Shown: positions 57,431 through 64,000 of the stretch, piece by piece
How positions within the stretch are numbered: the stretch's first letter is position 1
How the letters are laid out: each line of letters starts with the position of its first letter
Origin: Quercus robur
Lineage: Eukaryota > Streptophyta > Magnoliopsida > Fagales > Fagaceae
Direction of reading: 5' to 3'
Assembly: GCF_932294415.1 (NCBI RefSeq)
Contig: NC_065535.1
Location: forward strand, 24,454,782 to 24,518,781
Length of the DNA stretch: 64,000 bases
The notes under the pieces: generated by a model
What the model was told of the DNA's origin: nothing
What the model saw: only the letters and a program-made list of their open reading frames with translations
Database searches by the model: none
Translations under genes and position numbers: made by a program

Positions 57431-60325
57431 ATGGATGGGAGCAAAGAGATGGGAGTAGGTGTGGGACTTAGAAACGTGAGCTCGCATTGCTCCATCTCGG
57501 AAATGGACGACTACGATCTCTCTCGTCTTCTCGATAAGCCGAGGCTCAACATCGAGAGGCAGAGGTCGTTCGACGAGAGATCGTTGAGTGAGTTGTCGAT
57601 CGGTCTAGCCAGAGGAGGATTAGATAACTTTGAGAGCACGTGCTCCCCCGGAGGAAGGTCCGGGTTTGATACCCCGGCTTCTTCGGCTCGTAACTCATTC
57701 GAGCCTCATCCAATGGTTGCTGACGCTTGGGAGGCTCTTCGCCGCTCTTTGGTGCATTTTCGGGGTCAGCCGGTTGGGACTATTGCTGCTGTTGACCATG
57801 CCTCTGAGGAAGTTCTAAACTACGATCAGGTATATATACTCTTTTTGATATTTTATGAGCTCACTGTGTAATCTACTATGATCCAATTCATGTACCACAC
57901 CCATTAGAGATTGCTAGAATAATAGTATCTTTTAAATGCTTAAAATTGAAAACTTTGATTCAATTCAAGAGGAAAACGAACCCATTTGAAACTAAAAAGA
58001 ACGGACCCATTTAAACTTGTTATATGTTTTTAACATGATGACAAGCTATGTGAACCTGGGGTATTACTTTTTATGAACTTAGTATACAACAATAACAACA
58101 GCAACAACCGGGTCTTACTCCCAAATTTTTGGAGTTGCTATGGATCCTCAACAGATTAGTATGGGTACACTACATATTTTCTATTCAAAGTCATTCTCTT
58201 TCACTGCATCTGGGGTCTGATACAGTGCCTCGCTAGTAAGGGACACCCCAACTGGTATCTGTAGTGGATCCATTCTCATTCACTGCATGTGGGGTCTTTT
58301 TTTTTGGGCCTTGGAACCGGTTATAAACAAAATATATGACACTAAGCACAGACACTGTATGTGAACTTCGTTTATGTTTTATAAATCTAATTTGATGTGT
58401 GTTTCGCTTTAGGTTTTTGTACGAGATTTTGTTCCTAGTGCTTTGGCTTTCCTGATGAATGGTGAGCCTGACATAGTCAAGAATTTTCTCTTGAAGACTT
58501 TGTACCTTCAAGGGTGGGAAAAAAGAATAGACAGATTTAAACTTGGGGAAGGTGCAATGCCAGCCAGCTTCAAAGTTCTTCATGACCCTATTCGAAAAAC
58601 AGATACACTTATTGCAGATTTTGGTGAGAGTGCCATTGGGAGAGTTGCTCCCGTTGACTCTGGATTTTGGTGGATAATTCTGCTGAGAGCTTATACAAAG
58701 TCCACAGGGGATTTAACTCTTGCAGAAACATCAGATTGTCAAAAGGGGATGAAGCTTATTTTAACTTTATGTCTGTCGGAGGGGTTTGATACATTCCCAA
58801 CTCTGCTTTGTGCAGATGGATGCTCTATGATTGATCGAAGAATGGTAGGCTGCCTCTAAAATGATTTTACTCATATATACTTTTTTAGTTTTATAAATAA
58901 TTTTTGTCAAAGATGCTTGGATAATGCTTAGCTGCTCCTTTACCAATCTGTTTGGTTCTTATTATGAAATATATAAAGTTTCTACGGGAAAGCAAGGTCA
59001 CCTCATTAAGTGGTCTTGGTTGATGTTGACCGGCCAATTTTAGTTTCAAAAGAAGAGCAATTGAACCAATGAAGAATTAGCTTGCTCAGTGCAATGTTAT
59101 CTTTTAGCCATGTTGTTCTTTGGTGTGGAAGTCAGGTCTAAGTTTAATGGCTTCCTGGAATAATTTCTTTTCTTATGACTAAATAAATCCTTGTTTTCAT
59201 AGGTATATGTTGTTAGTGACAATGAACATTATTTTCACTTAATATTTATTTACTTGGATTGGTTTTAGCAGTGTTTGAGCGTATTGCAACAGAGACTTTT
59301 TGAGTTCTAGAATGATCTATTAAGCATTAAAAGATATTTGCATACCTGTAAAAAAATAAGAATAAAACTCAATGATGTTTGCATTGTTACAATGCTTCAT
59401 TCTAAGTGTAGCAACAGGATTATTATTTATTTGTAAAAGCCTCGAGACGGAGAGGAAATTCTTAATCATAACGATATGTGAAAATTTTTATTGTTTTGTA
59501 ATGCTCACTGCCTTGTAAGGATGGATAACCCAGTTTCTCTTGTTTCCTGTGCACTTCCCTCTTTTTGATGTGCTTTAGTAGGATATGGAAAGGATTTACA
59601 TGAAGATGCAGATGTTTATTTATTTGTTTTCTTTAGTCTGTTGAGGATGTTTCCAATTTAGTATCCCCAAATAGAATGAATGCAAATGTTCTTATTTGAT
59701 CTTTGCATAGTCCTTTTCATGTTCTTTATGGGTCAACCCCTCATCTAAATTTCCTTTTATAACTGCTCAATGAGGATGCTGACTTTTCATTCCATATTCC
59801 TTGTAAATGTAAGTCACACAACTGTTCTCAATTCTCTCTTTCCAGCATTATTCTCTACAATATATTACTTTGTCTCTTATTTTTTTTGTTTTGGTTGAAA
59901 ATTTTCTCTAGTGCTTGGTGTTGACTCCAAGCAATCCTAGGTGGTGACTCCTAGGTTCTATCTTTCCTTTTTCATTGCTTGGTGCAAACTCCAAGTGACC
60001 TAGACGTGACTCCTACGTTCTATAATTTTTGTTGTTTTTTCGTGTTAAAAAAATTTCCCAATAGACATTCCCCTTGAGAATTCTTCTATCTTTTATCAAT
60101 TTTAATATCAAAGCCCTCTGTTCTGCATCAATTCTTTTCTTTCAAATAAGTGCATTTGGCAACTCAAACTTACATTATTGAAAGAGGGAGTACATGGGAG
60201 TCATTCTCTAAGCCAATTCAAGAAGATCAAACAAAAATGGGATGAAATTGTTAGTGATGCCCCCTCTGTTTGATTCCTTGCTCAACTTTCTCATTCCTTG
60301 GCCCTGCTTATTCGGATATTTGTTG

Positions 60326-60362
<37 letters not shown>

Positions 60363-62323
60363 TTTTTTTTATATTATTTTAAAACTACACTATCAGCTGT
60401 TAAATCTCATTTTATTACTTTTTTTTTTTCAAATTTTAAATTTTAAATTTTTTAAAGTTGAAAAATCATTTCAATGCCTTTTCCTCTACTTGATGAAAAG
60501 CTACTACTAAGCCAAGGCCTAGGGGTGTTGAATACTGCATAGATTTTGATGATTTAGCAGGTTTTGCATAGTTTGATGCTTTGGCTAAAACAATTGCATT
60601 GTAGTGAACATCAAGTAGTTTATAGCTACAATTAGATTCGAAGCAAGTTTGTGGGGAGTAAAATTAGCAGTTGTCAAATTTTTGAGAGTATGGTTTTATT
60701 CAGAAACTCTTCTTGATTGACTTCACTGCATTTCCTTAGTTACTCTTCTAATTAAAGAAGTATTATTTTAATTTTTTCACTTATTATCTCCATTTTTTTT
60801 TTGTATAAAAGGAATTCATCCATAGCCTGGTTCTTGTGCCAGGCATGCTTATGTTATCATAGTGGATTGTTGTTGTATGTGTAAGCAAGCTGGGGAGTCT
60901 ATGATCACTTATTGTTAAATTGTTCTATGGATAGAGATCCATAGTCTTTCATTTTATGCCTCTTTGGGGTGCAGTGGGTTATGCCAAAGAGGGTGTAGAT
61001 TTGTTGGCATTTTGGAAGGGGCAGTTTTCTAGGCAGAAAAATGGTGATATTTGGAATGCAATCCCTCTGTGTCATGTGGATTATTTGGAAGGAACAAAAT
61101 AACTGGACATTTGAAGTCCTTGAATGATTAATGTTGGCTGTGAAGTTGATTTTTCTACATACTTTGTATGATTGGATGGCTCCCACAAGTGGTCATTCTG
61201 TCTCTAGTTTGCCCTTTGGTTTTAAATACTTGATGTTAACCTGTTATGTTTAATTATAGTATTCGTTTTTGAATTGACATGCTTTACCTTTGGCAGACTT
61301 CTCGTTCTATTAGTTTGCAAATTGTGTTGTTTGTTAATTAGTCCTTGAAATATACTCTTTAGTCCTTTTGTCTTGAAATTCGAACAGGCCATTGATCCTG
61401 AAATTTACTTTCTTTTAGGTCATTGATATGGGAAAAGGAAAAATGCAAGACACTTCTGTATAATACTTTCAGCTACTGCACTTGTCATATATTGTTGGCA
61501 TGTAACTTTACTCTTTTTTGCTTCTTTCCTCTGTTTTTAATATTATGCTTGTATCTCTTATATAGCCTATGGAACTTATATGGAATTGTATTTTTTGTTT
61601 CTGTTATAACTGATCTGTTTCCCAAAATCATAACATAATGTTCCCCTGGTCTTCTTCACCTTTTTTCTTTTTCTTGAGGAATTTGTCAGGAGTTCAGTTA
61701 TTCTTTTACACTTTTGAAGAAGTCTTTCCTCATTTACATTTTTATTGCGTGAATTCTTTTCCAGGGCGTATATGGTTATCCAATTGAAATTCAGGCACTT
61801 TTCTTTATGGCGTTGAGATGTGCTTTGGCAATGCTTAAACCTGATACAGAAGGAAAAGAATTTATAGAGCGAATTGTGAAGCGTTTGCATGCATTGAGTT
61901 ATCACATGCGAAGTTACTTTTGGCTTGACTTCCAACAGCTAAATGACATTTACCGCTACAAGACTGAGGAGTACTCACATACTGCAGTAAATAAGTTTAA
62001 TGTTATTCCTGATTCGATCCCAGAATGGGTATTTGATTTTATGCCAACACGTGGTGGTTACTTTATTGGAAACGTTAGTCCTGCAAGAATGGATTTTCGA
62101 TGGTTTGCATTAGGCAATTGTGTTGCGATTATGTCATCTCTTGCAACACCTGAGCAATCAATGGCTATTATGGATCTTCTTGAATCTCGCTGGGAAGAGT
62201 TGGTTGGAGAGATGCCTCTGAAAATAAGTTATCCTGCTATAGAAAGTCATGAGTGGAGAATTGTAACTGGTTGTGATCCCAAGAATACCAGATGGAGTTA
62301 CCATAATGGAGGATCTTGGCCAG
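57431..62323 (+). CDS. alkaline/neutral invertase, GH100 (partial; exons 57431-57829, 58413-58844, 61765-62323)
   Basis: Cytosolic-type invertase hydrolysing sucrose to glucose and fructose at neutral pH. Exon 1 (133 aa) holds [34 protein letters not shown] and [11 protein letters not shown], then GQPVGT. Exon 2 (144 aa) has [31 protein letters not shown] and [12 protein letters not shown], where Asp215 is the likely general acid of GH100. Exon 3 (186 aa) runs from [18 protein letters not shown] to [19 protein letters not shown]. All junctions are GT-AG and phase-consistent; exon 3 ends after the first base of the next Val codon. The 463 residues seen lack the C-terminal ~90 aa (the VLLW... 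exon), which was not found before 64000. No transit peptide is seen, so it belongs to the cytosolic (CINV1-like) group. Introns 1 and 2 are 583 and 2920 bp. Confidence 0.95.
59913..60036. repeat. ~65-bp tandem duplication in invertase intron 2
   Basis: TGCTTGGTG(T/C)(T/A)(G/A)ACTCCAAG, a GTGACTCCTA block and GTTCTAT occur twice head to tail. Confidence 0.75.
60840..61215 (+). mobile_element. LINE 3' fragment (zinc-binding RT tail) in invertase intron 2
   Basis: In shifting frames the + strand encodes [19 protein letters not shown], then [13 protein letters not shown], and later [12 protein letters not shown]. These are blocks of the zf-RVT region at the C-terminal end of plant LINE reverse transcriptase proteins. 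Frameshifts and stops make it inactive. It has the same orientation as the gene. Confidence 0.7.
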
Positions 62324-62931
62324 GTTTGCCTCTTTTCTTGTTATCCAAGTTTTCTACGTTAATGCTTTTAAGTTATGCCAACTGAAGTCCAATATGAATT
62401 TTAGTGAGGACCTTTTTGCCGAGGTGGTAGGAATAAACTCACCATTTTGGCACTCAATAGTCAATATGCATATGTTAGGGTCAAGTGAAGGTCTGGATAG
62501 CACAGGATTTTTATAGGATGACAATGTTGTTCCCATCTAGAAGGATGCTTTTCTATCTTGCATCTATGTGCTTGAAGAGCTATCCTGAAAGCAATCTCTC
62601 TCAGTCCTTCCCATCACTCTTCTCTGCACACAAACCATAGAAGGATGCAATCCAAATAGAAAATCATGATTCAGGCATAAAAGCAGATGCTTGGGTTCCA
62701 AGAGACGAGGATAAAATTTAATTTTAGTCGTTGGTTTATTAAGTATTAGGGTAGAAAGGTTCTTTTATCATTAATTCTAGGATAAAATTTATTTTACATC
62801 TTCCTTGATGTCACTCAGTCCTGATTAAACCATGTGTGTTTTAAGTATATTTATGTTTGATAAGTTGTGTGATTTTGAATATTTCAATCACATCTCATGC
62901 TTCAAGGTCGGAGTCACACCCTTTTCATCAA
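62324..62931 (+). other. invertase intron 3, first part
   Basis: Sequence after the GTTTGC donor. The short frames 62316-62516 and 62354-62536 are read-through into the intron. No next exon seen. Confidence 0.6.
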
Positions 62932-63332
62932 GGACAAAATTTAGCTACAAAATTGGTTGTAGCCAAAGGCTATAACTTTACTCAATAAAATAAACATTAT
63001 TACATATTTTGGAAATTTAATCGTTAAATTGCATGTTCTTTACGCTCTTTATACACATGTCAAATTTTGTGTCATTTGGATATTCTTTACTTTATAATTT
63101 ATAAGCTTATATTTTATGGTTAATTTTAAATTACAAAAACTTGCAATTTAAACAATTTATTGATGACATAGTTATTGATCTTTAATTTTCTAGAAATTTT
63201 GCAAGCATGGAGAATATAGGAAGAAGATGTGATCCAATAGTGGATTTGTCAAAATTCATCTCCAATAAAAAGATATTGAGTAAGGTTGTAAACTAAGGCA
63301 ATAACTAATTTTGTAGCTAAACTTTGCACACA
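62932..63332. mobile_element. ~400-bp MITE in invertase intron 3
   Basis: Inverted ends of about 57 bp: left ACAAAATTTAGCTACAAAAT...AACTTTACTCAAT, right (inverted) GCAAAGTTTAGCTACAAAAT...AACCTTACTCAAT. Confidence 0.7.
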
Positions 63333-64000
63333 TGATTGGGATATGACTTGTCAACCAATTATATTATGTCATATGTTAAGAGAATTATATCTTTAACCAT
63401 TCTTATATTTTAAATATTAAAAAGATGGAAAAGAAATAAAAGAAAGAGATTGAAGATAGATAAAAAATGTAGGGACAAACAAATCTTGAACAGGGGGAAA
63501 AAAAAAGGAAATATAGAAATCAAAGTGGGGATGAGTGAGGGATGTAATAGAGAGGGAGGGATGCAGCAGAATAAAGAAAGAAAGAAAAAAAAAAGAGTTG
63601 AATGGAAACAGGAATTGTAACCTCGCGGTCTGCTGTAGTCAGTCTCATGGTGTGCTTGATTGGAGAGTCAGCTGTCTCAGCTTTTGCGGGTTGCTTCTCA
63701 AGCCTGTGAGTGCCAATCTTCGCTTGGGCCGGCTCCGAGGCTCTACCTTAGCTTTTCATTGGTTACAACTAGGGGCCTTTTATCACATCGTGCACGCATC
63801 TTCAAGAAATCGGGGGTGGGGGGGGGGGGGGGGGAGTACATAGACGAGGTGGTCCTGGGAATGAAAGCCCATTACTTCATGCTCTAGAACTCCTTAACTT
63901 AGGTTGAACAAAAAAGGTTAAATCTGGTGAAACCATAGCGTAGGTAAAACCCATCAGCTTGATGAGGTGGCCCATGGGAATGTGCTACACGGAAACCAAC
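63333..64000. other. unassigned sequence at the right edge, with a poly-G tract
   Basis: A GC-richer block (63610-63890) contains a run of about 18 G after GGGGGTG (63813-63833). The frames 63535-63843 and 63660-63887 have no recognisable domain. The invertase final exon is not here, so this is still intron or a TE inside it. Confidence 0.4.

Noticed and set aside
58233-58583. 116-codon minus-strand frame
   Set aside because: Antisense shadow of invertase exon 2 and its intron.
63535-63887. Two overlapping + frames of 102 and 75 codons near the right edge
   Set aside because: They cross a poly-G tract that makes Gly runs, match no family I know, and lie where invertase intron 3 is expected.

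Overview
The window is AT-rich plant nuclear DNA from a dicot, most likely a woody one. The evidence is spliced genes with GT-AG introns, poly-T and TA tracts, and a dense load of plant-type transposable elements (LTR, LINE, Helitron, hAT-like, MULE-like, foldback MITEs). The species cannot be fixed from sequence alone. Identifications rest on recognising conserved motifs by eye; no database search was run.

Three genes look intact. (1) A histone H2A.Z gene on + (15083-21196): two coding exons give 134 aa around a 5.7-kb intron that holds a degraded Ty3/gypsy fragment on the opposite strand and two MITE-like elements. (2) A single-exon 3-ketoacyl-CoA synthase of the KCS11-like group on - (25820-27352, 510 aa), an ER enzyme of very-long-chain fatty acid elongation, probably with a 5'UTR intron. 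(3) The first three coding exons of an alkaline/neutral invertase on + (57431-62323), whose last exon lies beyond the right edge. A fourth locus, 40682-41716, is a Myb/SANT-like (L10-interacting-MYB type) pseudogene with several nonsense codons. The genes are functionally unrelated and do not form a cluster.

Layout: 1-6.6 kb is mostly non-coding, with a 1.4-kb hAT element (3239-4625). From 6.6 to 11.9 kb lies a nested palindrome: a foldback of a Ulp1/MULE-type TE fragment whose right arm is split by a 3.64-kb element made of two long LTR-like arms facing each other. A Helitron at 12482-13624 carries two exons of a C2-domain gene. The H2A.Z gene runs 15-21 kb, a GGACCGAAT-type minisatellite 23.6-24.7 kb, and KCS 25.8-28.1 kb. 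From 28 to 40 kb there are foldback elements, including a MULE-like one with a perfect 9-bp target duplication and internal higher-order repeats. From 40 to 57 kb come the Myb/SANT pseudogene, LINE debris, a trio of abutting MITEs, local tandem duplications, a solo LTR and several MITEs. The invertase gene runs from 57 kb to the edge, with a LINE fragment in intron 2 and a MITE in intron 3.

The most unusual structure is the inverted-LTR element inside another foldback at 6.6-11.9 kb. Next are the Helitron gene capture and the two related MULE-like foldbacks at 25.1 and 33.3 kb.
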